Assembly: GCA_021464525.1 (NCBI GenBank)
Contig: JADRCO010000109.1
Location: forward strand, 1 to 53,323
Direction: 5' to 3'
Origin: Rhizophagus sp. LPA8_4_AMF
Taxonomy: Eukaryota > Glomeromycota > Glomeromycetes > Glomerales > Glomeraceae
Length of the DNA: 53,323 nucleotides
Below are positions 1 through 11,698 of this stretch, piece after piece (position 1 is the first letter of the stretch; each line of letters begins with the position of its first letter). The notes under the pieces were generated by a model. That model was not told the origin of the DNA and did not search any database. It saw only the letters and a list, made by a program, of their open reading frames with translations. A program made the position numbers and the translations under genes.

Positions 1-67
1 TAAGAATAAAACTTTATTTAATATAATCAAAAATAAGGTGGTCCTAAACTTTTTGTGCGGGAGTGTA
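1..67. mobile_element. Terminal end of a Tc1/mariner-like DNA transposon (cut by window edge)
   Basis: Read on the minus strand, this begins CACTCCCGCACAAAAAG and goes on TTTAGGACCACC, which has the look of a Tc1/mariner terminal inverted repeat. It ends beside a TA dinucleotide (66-67), the usual target duplication. Only one end is inside the window, so neither the length nor the presence of a transposase can be judged. The family call is from the shape of the terminus and is moderately sure. Confidence 0.55.
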
Positions 68-259
68 TATTCAGTACAATGCAAATTAATTTAGTATAGA
101 AAATATCAAAAATGAATTCTATAAAAAATAAGAAAATTTTATGGAAATCAGTTAATAGTAATAAATATCAGGTAAACCAATTCATTTTTATTAATAACAT
201 TACATTATTGAATTATAATATGGATAATAATAGTTATTTTAAATTATTAATTTTAAAAG

Positions 260-1620
260 GAGCATGTTACAATTTCTATTATTGGTTTAACTACTGAATC
301 AGCAAAAGAAGCAGATAATAAAATAGTTTATATAGAGGATTTAGAAAAAAGAAAACAAGTATATAGAATATGTGAAGAATATAATGAACCTGACACAGGA
401 ACTAAATGGTATCAACCTTGTAATGCTAAAAGATTTAAGAATAACTTTAATAATTGGACTAGTGAAAATAAAGATATTGATGAATTTATACAACAATTAT
501 AACTTAAATCTGTGCATTTTAAAAAATATCTTAAATGGATACCTTTTGAAAATTTTAAAGATATTACTGTACTTATATTTCCAGAAGTAAATTTGAAAAA
601 ATTTATTCAACTAAATGGCCTGAGGGATATACTTGATATTGAAATATTGAAAATCAAAAATGGAAAGAATTAGTAATGCAAAAGTTGCATTAAAAGTTTT
701 AGATAATTCATCTTATATAAGTACAGAATTTTTAAATGAGATAATTAAAATTAGTAATGCAATCTATTTAATTTTTATTATACATTATTTATATATTTAT
801 AAAGATTTTTCACTTTTTATTTTTTTATTAGATTAAATCTCATCTTCTTTAGAATGTAATTCAATATTATAGAATAACTTAAAATCTAAATATCAAAGAT
901 TATATGATGATTTTAGAATATTATAAAGATGGAAATTTGAGAACTGTCTATCTTAATTGTAAATCAGATTATTAATCAAAAATTAATAAATTAAAACAAA
1001 TTGCAAGAAGATTTTTAAATATTCATAATGCTGGAAAAGTTCATAAAGATCTTTATTCAAGCAATATATTATTTAATTCTATTCCATATATAAGTGATTT
1101 AAAAATGTACTAACCAGTAAATAATAAAAACCAATCAATTAAACAAGAAGTTTATAGAGTATTACCCTTATATGACACCAGAAGTTTTATATAGATATCA
1201 ATATACAAAAGCATCTGATATTTATTCATTTGGAATAGTGATAAATGAATATATATCTGAAAAAACTCCTTATAATGATATTTTTCATAATTATTCTTTA
1301 GCTATTAAATATGTAAAGGATTTAGACCAAATATTTTTAAATATATATCAAAATTACTTGCAGATTTGATTACTAAATATTGGGATACTGAAGTAGAAAA
1401 TAGAATAACTGCTAAAAAATTAGATCAAAAATTAAATAAATGGTATAATGATAGATATATAAATAGTGATTTCAAATCTCAAATAGATGAATATGATGAT
1501 AAAATCAAATTAAACAGAACAAAAAAAAATTTAAAAATATTTAAATACATTTCCAAATAATCTATACTAATAGATTTTTAAGTTTTAACAATCTTTCAAA
1601 CTAATAAATTCAAATAATTA
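260..1620 (+). pseudogene. Decayed protein kinase of the Glomeromycotina-expanded family
   Basis: Pieces in several frames line up in order with the typical Rhizophagus kinase-like protein. There is an N-terminal region (about 264-500, containing NNWTSENKDIDEFIQQL), then KWIPFENFKDIT, then KVALKVLDNSSYIS (beta-3 lysine, near 680-720), a catalytic-loop remnant KVHKDLYSSNILF (near 1036-1075), TPEVLYRYQYTKASDIYSFG (about 1173-1232) and a C-lobe tail (1366-1560). The glycine-rich loop is unrecognisable, the HRD motif reads HKD and DFG is replaced by DLK. Stops or frame changes fall near 500, 645, 830-900, 970, 1110, 1165 and 1368. This is a host-gene relic, not a functional kinase. The tail after 1560 still resembles the family's C-terminus (IYTNRFLSFNNL). 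Confidence 0.8.
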
Positions 1621-2791
1621 ATTTACTTTAATAATAGTAAATAAATCTATGTTGCTATAAATTACAGTATTTTTTTTTTAATAGATTTTATTTAATTATT
1701 AAGTAGTAAGTAATATATATATTATTAACCAGTATAATTAATAGTATTCATATTTTTTTAATATTATATTAATTTAATAATAATATCAAAAGGTTTTAAT
1801 TGCCAATTAGATGATTCAAATAAAATATTTATTCTTTAGTTTTTTATTTTGTTAAATATTTTATTTATTTTAAATTATCTATTTTATAGATTTTAATAAA
1901 ATTAAAAATTAATTCAAATAATAATAATAATAATAAATGAGTTTTTTTTTATAAAAATCAAATAGTTTAATAATTTATTATTATTATTATTTATAAATAT
2001 ATTAATTTATTTTAAATAAATTTATGAATACTTGATTTATATGTAAAATATATTTAAAAAAAATCTATATAGTTTTTTTTATAACTTGTAATTTTTATAT
2101 AATAAAATTTTATGATATTATTAAAAATAGTATAATTTTTGTACTTAACTGAATATATACAGATTTTGTATGATTGCAAATATTATAAAAATGCTAATTT
2201 AATATATTTTTATTTAATTATAAAAATAATATATAAGTGTATAATAACATACAGTATAAATTGTCTAAAAAATAAAATTTATAGAATTATTTTTCAACAT
2301 CATCACCATTACAAATAAGATTTGATCAATTACAAAAAGCTGTGCCAAAATTTTGGAATATTATGAAAAATTTTTATTCAAAAATATATATATGAAAAAT
2401 GAATTTTTTTAAAGAAAATTAAAGATAAAATCACTTTATATGTAAACCAAAAGTTAAACTAATTCTCAAGTTGGACTAATTCTCTTAAAAATACAATTCT
2501 ACAATTAATATTCCTTTACTTTATTTTTATAACTTATAAAATTATTATTCTTTTACTTTATTTTATAACTTTTAAAATTATTAATTTTATTATTATAGTA
2601 TACTATTCTTATTTATACTTTTATGGAAATTTTTAATTATTAATTATTTATTTCAGGGTTTATTTTAGTAGTATTATTTATAATATTTTACTTTATAATA
2701 TACTAATATTTTAATAATTGATTAGACTGGCCTTCAGGTTGAAAGTAAGACTTATAAAATAATTGTGATTATTATGTTAAATAAATGTTGG

Positions 2792-2842
2792 GAAAAAGGA
2801 CCAATTAGATAATGGATTTCATTGTTTATTTGGTCCTTTTTC
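2792..2842. repeat. Hairpin with 13-bp arms
   Basis: GAAAAAGGACCAA (2792-2804) is exactly reverse-complemented at 2830-2842 with a 25-base loop. It could be the core of a short foldback element or a terminator-like structure. No target duplication is evident, and no gene lies nearby for it to terminate. Confidence 0.5.
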
Positions 2843-3479
2843 TCAGTACTCATCTTATGTAATCCAAATATATTTTAGTAAAGTATTACATGATTTAGCA
2901 TTTAAAAAAAAAAATCTATAGGATTATTAAGAAATTAGTTTTATATAATTTTAATTTCTAATGTTATTAATATTAATAATAAAATATTATTAAATAATTA
3001 ATTTAGGAAAAATTCACATTTGTTTATTTGAATATATATAAATAAAGTATTTTTAAAAAGATTTTTATTAAAAAATTGAAAAAATTATATTTATTATACC
3101 ACATAATTATAAAATAATCATATTTTATTTTTGAATAATGAAAATATGCTATTCTATTATAATTTTCTTTTTCTAATAAAATATAAATATATAGATAAAA
3201 AATATTTATTTTTAATATTTAATATTAATTTTTAATTTTATATACAATATTAAAAATAACAAGTAGAAATATACTTATTTAATAATCTAATTAATTCAAT
3301 TATTTATTAATTTATTTAAATTTTAAAAATAATAAAAGATATAATAAAAGATATATATAGTACAAAAAAATGAAAAAGAAGTTGCAATAAATACAAAAAA
3401 GTGAAAAATTACAAATAATATATAAAGTAAATACATCTACTATTTAATAATTTAAACTAAAAAATAAAGAAAATTAAAA

Positions 3480-3627
3480 GCCAATAGCAAAATATAGAAA
3501 AAAAAAAGGAGTTAATTGAAAGAATTTTATTTAAAATATTAATTAAGTTATTGCCAATTAATTTAATTATTATAAATACAGTTAAACTCCTTTATAGTTA
3601 TTAAGTAGTTCTGCTAAAACTGGCAAT
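3480..3627. mobile_element. Possible small MITE with imperfect terminal repeats
   Basis: The left side carries GCCAATAGCA followed by AAAGGAGTTAATTG. The right side, reverse-complemented, carries GCCAGTTTTAGCA followed by AAAGGAGTTTAACTG. The blocks are in the same order with unequal spacing, as in a diverged inverted-repeat element. No clear target duplication is seen and the call is tentative. Confidence 0.35.
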
Positions 3628-5219
3628 TATATAAAAATGTGATTGTAATCACTAATTATAAAATCAAATCATGAAATATAACTATTATTTTAGCTAAAAG
3701 TGTAAAACTATTAATATTATACTATAATTATTAAAGCTACCAAATAAATTATTAATTCTAATTCCATTTATAAAGAATTTAATTTGTTCATTTTTATTAT
3801 ATAAATTTATAATTTTGATTAGTATTATAAATTTGGTCTGAATTATAAATTGTAATGTGAAGTATACTTCCCAATAAATTAAAAAGTCAATATTAAAATA
3901 TTATGGCATAGCTAAAATCAATTACGTCAGTATAAATATTTACTAATAAAATATATAATTATGATGAATTATAGCATTTTAATTATATTTATTGTAAATC
4001 AAAAATTCAATTTCACTGGTAAATATAGTGTGAAGTTTAATTACTTATAAATATAATATATATGTTAAGTAATAGGTATGATAGACTGATGATAAAACTG
4101 AAATTTTTGGCAAAAAAAGTTTAGATAAACATTATTAATGATACATAATAATTTTGAATTCTGCAAATTTCAGTTTTTCTATAAAGAATAGTTGTATTTC
4201 TGAAATTGAAACAGAATTAACAAGTATTTATTCTGGTATTTATTTTTGAAAAAAATATTACTATTATACTTATATACTATATTTTAATACTATAATATAT
4301 AAGTAAAAATGCATTTCTGTATATTACATATAAGAAAATCATAAGAATTTATTACTAGCTAGGTTCAAATAATAATAAATTTTAGCTTGTATTATACACT
4401 TATATTTAGTATTATTATAATAAATTTAATAATAATATAGTATAAGTATAGGACTTGCTATAATAATATATAATTATATTAATCAATTTTTAGTTTTATT
4501 AACAATGGATTTCTTGGAAATCTTAATTTAATAGCTATTTTTTGTTAAAAAAAAAGTTGCTGAACTATTTTTCACAAATTTTATTATATTCACTAGATTT
4601 CCATGCAATTGGATTATATCCTTCAAGAATATCATTACTATCTTTTACTTTAATAATCATTATAGTGATTGCAAAAAATGCAATCATAAATGAGAAATCA
4701 GTGATTGAAATTACTTCAAATTTTATAAATTTGTTGCCAAATGAAGTAATATTAAGTATATAAAATTTCAGCTTTTTATCTTATTTTTTTATTTCACAAT
4801 TGATTTTTTTTCCCCAAAAAAACTATTAAAAATTTAAGTAAGGTAAAAATTTAATAAAGATTTAATATTGCCTTTAGTCATTAGCAATCAACATGTATAA
4901 TTATAATAAAAATTATAAATATAAAAATATATCTTTAATTGATTTATTAAAAAAATTTGGTTGTTATTTAATTAGTTAGTTTTTCTATAAATTGACATTA
5001 AGTTAACTCAAATCATTAAAATTGAATATATTATTTTTTCAAATATTTTGAATATCATATTATTAAATTAACATCAATAAGATTTTATTATAATATTATA
5101 ATTCTTTATAATTATTATAATTTAATTTGAATTTGAATTTTAGTAGGATCCTGAATATCTAATATATAGGTCATAAGAGATCTACATGAATTTATAGGTA
5201 TTTTGCTACCTCTAAAAAT

Positions 5220-6185
5220 ACCATTATTTGCTAAAAATCCAATTATGACATATAAATTACAATAAATTTGCTAAAAGTCATATATAACTATAACAAATTT
5301 AATTTTGTAAATTGTTGTAAATTACTCAGTATTCAGTAATTAAAAAAGTAAAATATAACTATTTTATTAAAGTAATTCTAATGGTATAAAATTCATATTT
5401 TTAGATAAATATTAATAAAATTATAGTTTAAATGCATATTTTTATAATAATTTCATTAAAAAAGTGTATTTGCAATGTTATGATTTACTTTTTTATAATA
5501 ATTTTATATAAAAAGTGTGTTACAATATTGTGATAATATTTAATAATTATTAATCATAAAATCTTATTCAATGATCAGAATTCAATGAAATTTGTACCAT
5601 TGGATTTCTCTCATTGAGATGAATTAAATGGTAATAAAATCATCTTTTTATGTTTAATATTGATAGAGATCGATATGTTTAAATATTATGTATATTAAAA
5701 TTAAATTTTAATAATTTTAATTATAATTAGCAAAAAAAAAATATTTGTAAGAATAACCAAAAAAGTTCTAATTTGCTAAAAATATTATTATAACTTTATA
5801 AAAATCAAGTTAATTTGCTATAGTGTTGCAATCTGTCAATCCACAGATTTATCTGATTCAAAACTAATCCAGATCATCCATATAATTCATATTTGCTCAT
5901 CCAGATCAATTTATCATCTGTTATCTCTATATTTTAGCGGATTGGATCTGAATCATCTGGAATGTACATATAACTTTCTCATCCAAATTAAATCCAGATT
6001 TTCATCTGAATCATCTATTTATTTTTGGACCAGATTGAATAAATAATGGATTCATCTGAATCGTAACACTAATTTGCTAAAACTTAAAAATATGACCTTA
6101 CTGTATATTAAATTATACTAAACTTAAATTAGATTTTAAGCCAAATTTGAATTAATTTGCTAAAACAAAAATATGATATATATCA
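5220..6185. repeat. Scattered degenerate repeat around TTTGCTAAAA
   Basis: The word ATTTGCTAAAA recurs at about 5228, 5270, 5774, 6072 and 6157, and a copy at 5812 is split by the hAT MITE. Several copies are followed within about 15 bases by a TATGAC- or TATGATAT-like word. Spacing is irregular, so this is a dispersed, not tandem, repeat. It may be the worn ends of a MITE family, because the same word occurs at the end of the 3480-3627 element. Confidence 0.5.
5821..6071. mobile_element. Non-autonomous hAT-type MITE, 251 bp
   Basis: The left end reads TAGTGTTGCAATC and the right end, reverse-complemented, reads TAGTGTTACGATTC. The element is bracketed by a perfect 8-bp duplication, ATTTGCTA (5813-5820 and 6072-6079). 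An 8-bp duplication with TAGTGTT-like ends is the hAT signature. There is no coding capacity. The interior is full of short related words (TCATCTG, ATCCAGAT, TCATCTGAATC) near both ends, which resemble the subterminal transposase-binding repeats of hAT elements. It interrupts one copy of the local TTTGCTAAAA repeat. Confidence 0.85.
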
Positions 6186-7192
6186 GAGATATTTGGGGTT
6201 CTATTTTTACTAAAATTAAGGGTTAGGGTCAGATTGTGATCAATATAGTAAAGAAACTTTAATCTTAATTTTCTCAATAACCAACAAATAAAAAACAGTT
6301 AAATTTTTTTTAATAAAATTAGCATAATATAAACTTTAATTTATAATTATACAACCTTTTAATGAAATGCAATTTGAATGCTATATCAGAATTCTTGGAT
6401 TTTTTATAGGTTAAATATTTTACAAATTTTTTTCTGAATTATAATAGTGACATATTTGGTAACAAATTTACAAAATTTGAAGTAATTTTAATTATTAGTT
6501 TCTTATTTATCACATTTTTGCAATTCTGATTACTTTTTGCTAGCACTGTAATTGTTTAAATTGAAACTGTTTAAACAGTTTTACAAAAATATTTAAAAAT
6601 AAAAAATTAAACTTTATTAAGTTTAAACAATTTTACTATTATATAAATTATATAGTTTTAATAATATAATACTTTTATGAATACATTTGTAAGTTAAATG
6701 AAATGTTTTTCTAAAATAGTTTTTATATTTGTATAAAATTAATGTTTTAAATAAAATACTACTTTATATAAGAGTAAAATATAAAATTTTATATTTTATT
6801 ATTTATTGAAAAATGTATAAAAATCAAAAAAGTTTATTAAAAAAAAATTTCTTTTTTATCACCTTTATAAATATTATTAGCATTTTAAATATATTTTAAG
6901 TTATTCTATTGGTTATTATAGTTTAGACATTTAGACAAATTATTAAGTTTTGATAATATTAAAATATTTTGCCAATAGTTTAAATGTTTTTAATTAAAGT
7001 TTAGATTTTATCAAATTTTAAAACTGGTTTAGCTTGTAACCTTAGTTGAACATTTTTTTTAAATGTCGATTGCATAAAATCTCACATAATAATCCATTTT
7101 GAAAATGAAATTTAATTAGTAAAATCAAGAAATAATGCTTTTATATTGGCAGATTTGTAATTTAAAATTTTATCAAAATATTTCATTTAAGA
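6186..7192. other. A+T-rich stretch without recognisable genes
   Basis: No convincing coding region, RNA gene or element on either strand. A single AGGGTTAGGG near 6218-6228 is not a telomere array. Confidence 0.6.
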
Positions 7193-7345
7193 GAAGTGAT
7201 ACTTATTATGTAATTATTAAAGGAGAAGAAGGATAGTTAAAAACTTACATTACATTTAATAAAATTATATATTTATAATATAATAATTTGATTGGCTATT
7301 AAATCTGACAAGGAGGGAGGGGGAGTAAGTTTATATTAAACTAAT
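7193..7345 (+). repeat. Copy 1 of a ~155-bp dispersed repeat
   Basis: This copy shares, in order, TTATTAAAG-GAGAAG, CTTACATTACA, TTTAATAAAAT, TTTGATT, a purine-rich AAGGAGGGAGGG block and TTTATATTAAACT with 9018-9172. The two copies lie in the same orientation. They differ at many positions and by small indels, so the duplication is old. The family is unknown. Confidence 0.6.
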
Positions 7346-7414
7346 ATTACATAATATGTGTCACTACCCTAATTTGGACCAAGAATTTTAACCTGTTAAA
7401 AAATGGTTCAGATA

Positions 7415-7997
7415 CACAATAAAAAAAATATGATGTTATAATTGATAATAATTAATAAAATACAATTTAATAATATCATAAAAATTTAGAACTAAATAAA
7501 AAAATTATTTAAAATGAAAATTATATCTTAAAAACTATCTAACAAATAATTAGATAATAATTTACTAATAAAATTTAATTATAATGAGTTTAGAATAAAA
7601 CTGTTATATTCCATTTGAAAATGATTTGTAATTCTGATCACATCTGGTAAGTCAATCATCATACTATTTATAGATAATTTGAATTATGAAATTATCGATT
7701 AATTTAACATAATTTTAAATATCTATAAATAGTATGATTATCTTACCTGAATGTAATCACTAATCAGAATTACAGGTCATTTTTAGGTGGGTCGGGATAT
7801 ATAAACAGTTTTATTTTAAACTTATAATTAAAATTTTATTAATAAATTACTATCTATTTAGTTAGTGTATAGCTAGTTTTTAAGATGTAATTTTCATTTT
7901 AAATAATTTTTTACTTAGTACTAAAAGTTTACAATATTAATAAATTTTATTTAGTCGGTTAATCATTATCAATTATAATATCACATCTTTTTTACTG
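7415..7997. mobile_element. 583-bp foldback (long inverted-repeat) MITE
   Basis: Two arms of about 260-280 bp (7415-7676 and 7719-7997) are inverted copies of each other around a loop of roughly 40 bp. Matching blocks include TTATAATTGATAAT near the tips, ATTATTTAAAATGAAAATTA, TGTAATTCTGAT, and CATACTATTTATAGAT at the inner edge. Both outer ends abut TA (7413-7414 and 7998-7999), consistent with a Tc1/mariner-type insertion. The right arm carries about 10 extra bases (GGTGGGTCGG region, 7785-7795) missing from the left. There is no coding capacity. Confidence 0.8.
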
Positions 7998-7999
7998 TA

Positions 8000-9015
8000 T
8001 TTTTTGAAAAATTACATATTTAAGGTTGAACTAACTCAATTGTTTATTTAATATAACTTAAGTAAATCAATTAGAAGAAAAGGGATCAAAATAATATATA
8101 TATTTAAAATTTTATATAGTATAATCTGATTTTTATATTTATAAATGATAACTTATTTATTTTATTTTATTTAAGCAAAATTCCATTCTATACATTTATT
8201 GATCATTTCTATTTTAATATCATATTTATTATAATAAATCAATATTTACATATTTATTTACATAAATTTATAAATTATTTACTCATACATATAACATTTA
8301 GAAGTACATCCATTAGTGTATAGAATTCTTTTCCATTTTTCTGATATTCTTTGTATATTTTATTGGATTTTTAATTAGTACTGTAATGTGACTTCTATTA
8401 TAATTATTTGGGATCCTGATGTATTTGTATTTATGTAGTTCTTCAATTTTCAAAGTTGAATTTATATCAAAAATAGATTGCATGAAAAGTAAAAATATTT
8501 GTATGAATATAAAAAAATAAAAAAAATGTAAGTAATCTTATCTTAAACAATTCAGCAATTTCTTCTTTAGTTGCTAAATTATAGTACTTAAGTTTTTTAT
8601 TTTTGAATATATTCAATTTTTTAATAAATTCTGAACACCTATCATTACAGTAAGATTTTACCTATTTAAAAATTTCTGAGGTTTTTGTAAAATAAAATAT
8701 AAATAAAATATTATATATTAGAGTTTACTGTCTAGTATTGTCAGGTTTTTTACAATTTATCCAGTTTAAAAATTAAATAATACTTGGGAGTATTTTGTGA
8801 GAACTATATTTTATACCTCTTATATAATACCTGGTATTTTATCAGAATTAAGCTTAGGTTACCAGAATTATGGGGGAATACTAAATAAGAGTAAAATTTT
8901 GTATCTAGTAAAATACTGGGTCTTTTAAAGTGGGGGTATGCTTAAAGGGGAGTACTTTAGGCAGTACTAGATGGTAATATTTTTTTATATATGCAATATA
9001 TTATTCTTCTTCTTT
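8000..9015. other. A+T-rich stretch with a small inverted repeat
   Basis: No gene recognised. Around 8848-8923 there is an imperfect inverted pair, ACCTGGTATTTTATCAGA against ACCCAGTATTTTACTAGA (reverse complement of the right side). It is followed by AAGTGGGGGTATGCTTAAAG (8928-8947) and AGTACTTT, words that reappear in similar order at 20173-20227. Confidence 0.5.
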
Positions 9016-9017
9016 TA

Positions 9018-9172
9018 AGAAACTTACACATATTATATAATTATTAAAGAAGAGGAGGGGAATAATTAAAATCTTACATTACACTTAATAAAATCATATG
9101 ATTTATAAATATTATAATTTGATTTGTTGTTAATCTAACAAGAGGGAAGGGTAAATTTATATTAAACTTGAT
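9018..9172 (+). repeat. Copy 2 of a ~155-bp dispersed repeat
   Basis: Diverged direct copy of 7193-7345, including the purine-rich block (here AAGAGGGAAGGG) followed by TTTATATTAAACT. Confidence 0.6.
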
Positions 9173-10488
9173 ATATGTAAGCTTCCTTAGTAATTTTTAT
9201 ATAATAAATGTGGATAAATTTATTTTTCCCATAAAAATTATTTGTAATTAAATCAATTACTATTCAATTGCCTTTATTCAATAAAAATTTTCTATTCTAT
9301 CCATAGTTATTTTTCATGATGCATGTAATTAATATTAATTTTTCAATTTTCTTGTTTTCAACTATAATTTTACTTATTACAATAATATTACCTTTTATCA
9401 TTTTAATTTTTTTTTGTTTAAATATAATTATTATTATCATCCAACAATATATAGTTTTTACTTCTGCTTTTCTCTTTACAGGTTCATGCATTCTCTAGTA
9501 TTTGGTTTAATTATATATTGTGGTATTCGACTACCTTGATGTTACTATCCTCAGTCGGTGTGGCAAAAATTTAGCCAATAAAATTGAATTAATCACGTAA
9601 TTATTATGCAGTTACAATAAGCTGTACGAATTTTTGATCAGCTGACAGTACAGTACAATCTACCGTAACTTGCACACAAACGCCTACGATTCTACAAATA
9701 TTCTAAATATTCTGATATTCGATGAAAAATCCAATTAGCATTAGCGTGGAATAATCTTAAATGCTTAGTAAGTAATATTTGTATAATAAAGTTAGATAAC
9801 GTCAATTACTTATTTAATTGATCTAAAAATATTTTATTATTAAGTATTGTACAAAAAAGAAAATATCCAAAATAGGATATTTATTAGGCATTAAGTGCCC
9901 AAAATAGTTTTTGTGAAAAAAATAATTCATACTTTTAAAGTTTTTTTCTAACTTTGGTAAAGTAAAATTCAAAATTTTTTATTTATTTCAAATCTGCAAG
10001 AATGTATAAACAAATGCTTTATTTAGCCAATCAGTTGTGCAAACCGGATAACCGAAAGTTTAAATAAAGAGTATATTTTTCGTTATATATTTTATAATGA
10101 AAAATTTGAATATTCGAAATTCTTTTCGAAGATTTTGAAGATTTTAAAATATTTATTATAATTATTATAATGAAGACTTAATATTCTTTTTTTTAAAAGA
10201 AATTTTTCTTGCAGGTCAATCCGAAATTTTGAAACTGTTTACTTTTAAGGGTGAAAATATTTGTGAGATTAAATGAGATACCAATAATAAATATTTGTGT
10301 TCGAGTACAAAGTCTATAATGTCACCTCTTTAATCAGATCATACCTGTTTAATTGCCATGAATTTTCATATAAAAAAAAAGCTTAACTCATACCATTTTT
10401 AATCATTTGTTTTTTTTTTAATTTTTTTTTAATTTTTCTAATATTTATTTTCTTTCCTTTTTTTTTGTTTGGATTTTTTTTTATTTAA
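9173..10488. other. Intergenic; composition change and pyrimidine-rich leader
   Basis: Up to about 9500 the sequence is A+T-rich. Hydrophobic-looking frames on both strands (9297-9498) are composition artefacts. From about 9520 GC rises, marking entry into the gene block. 10405-10485 is a run of T tracts ending directly at the ATG of the MIR gene and is probably its core promoter and 5' leader. No TATA box can be singled out. Confidence 0.5.
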
Positions 10489-11698
10489 ATGGACTGTCCA
10501 TCGAAATATAATGGGACACAAAATCCCGAAGAATGGTTAAAAGAATTTCGCTTTTTTTGTTTACTTCGTGGGATTCATGATGAACATTCCATGTTAGAAT
10601 TAGCAATGTTAAAAATTGATAATACAATTCCTATACCTGAAGAAGGTATATCTTCATTCGCAGAATTGTCGGACCATTTAAAAGATCATATAACTTATAC
10701 CTTACAATGTAAAGTAGCATTTGAAGAATTAAAGAATATTAAATATGATACAGAAGTGAATGTAGTGGAATTTATTGCGAAATTTCTTTCGCTTTGTGAT
10801 AATTCTCTCGTTTTAAATGTTCAAGATCAAAAAACTTGTCTAATTCAAGCTTGTCCCGATGATATTTCCAGAAATGTTTTTAGGAGTAAAATTAAAAAAA
10901 AAACTTCTATGCATGAAATTATTGAAATTTTTCATGATACTATGATAGAACATAAAGGCCAAATTAGATATGGATCAAGGATAGCATTAAAACATGTTGT
11001 TACTGGTCAATATTTATCACACGGAAACAAACATAAACCTGATATACTAAGATCAAATTTATCTGAGGTAACTAATTAATTCAATGTAATTTTTTTAAAA
11101 AAAAATATTCTAAAAATTTACCTTTAATAATAGGTATTTTGTAGTGGTTGGAAACGAGGTGGTAATGATGTTTGGGTAATCACAGCTGCTTATGGACAGA
11201 ATAAAGCACCCGGGGATCCTATTTCATCAAATTCAATGATTCAACTTGTTCATGAAGTAACACGAGAATCATTATTTGGTGATGAAGGTCAGTTAAATTT
11301 ATCGGGAGGTGAGTAAAATAGATCATGAATTAAATTATTATTTGCAGGAGAAATTAATTAAAAATTTACACTAAATTTTCTTCAGCATGGGTTTGGACAT
11401 TAACAGATCCAAGGACTAATTGGATCATCCAACGTCACAGCACATTATATTATGATAGTCCGGGTTACGTTATGGATAGTGATATAATTAATTTACGTCA
11501 TAATCTTAATAAAATGACTTTAAAAAGTCATGAATTTAAAAATTCTGCTGGACATCAAGAAGTTATTATACATGGTGATGGACAAGAAGATCTTCATCAG
11601 GTAATGAAAAATTGAAATTGTTTTTGAAAATTTTTTTTATATTAAATTAATTTTTTTTATTACAAAAAATACAGTGGCAAATCGAACTTGTTTCATAA
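10489..11698 (+). CDS. MIR-domain protein with gag-like N-terminal region
   Basis: Four exons: 10489-11067, 11134-11308, 11386-11600 and 11675-11698 (330 aa), all phase-consistent with GT-AG introns of 66, 77 and 74 bp. Residues about 1-160 (KYNGTQNPEEWLKEFRFFC onward) have the helical layout of a retroelement gag-like domain: an NGTQNP-x-x-WL opening, then a run of helices. From about residue 165 a MIR-type beta-trefoil begins (RYGSRIALKHVVTGQYLSHG) and runs to the C-terminus (HQWQIELVS). MIR domains occur in protein O-mannosyltransferases, SDF2 and inositol-trisphosphate receptors and bind sugars or ligands, but there is no transmembrane or enzymatic part here. No signal peptide is seen, so it is probably cytosolic. 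The combination is recalled from Rhizophagus paralogues. Function is unknown; the gag-like label is an inference from the fold pattern. Confidence 0.8.

Larger units (their letters stand above)
1621..5812. other. A+T-rich gene-free stretch with small foldbacks
   Basis: No reading frame with a recognisable product. It holds a 13-bp hairpin (2792-2842), a small inverted-repeat element (3480-3627) and the first copies of a degenerate TTTGCTAAAA repeat (5228, 5271 and 5774). The longest frame (4542-4763) is low-complexity and A+T-driven. Otherwise nothing is seen. Confidence 0.6.

Noticed and set aside
6216-6230. AGGGTTAGGG, telomere-like
   Set aside because: A single repeat and a half inside ordinary sequence with genes on both flanking sides; not an array.
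9297-9498. Overlapping hydrophobic frames on both strands
   Set aside because: Long T/A tracts give Ile/Phe/Lys-rich frames by composition; no start context, homology or neighbour supports a membrane protein.
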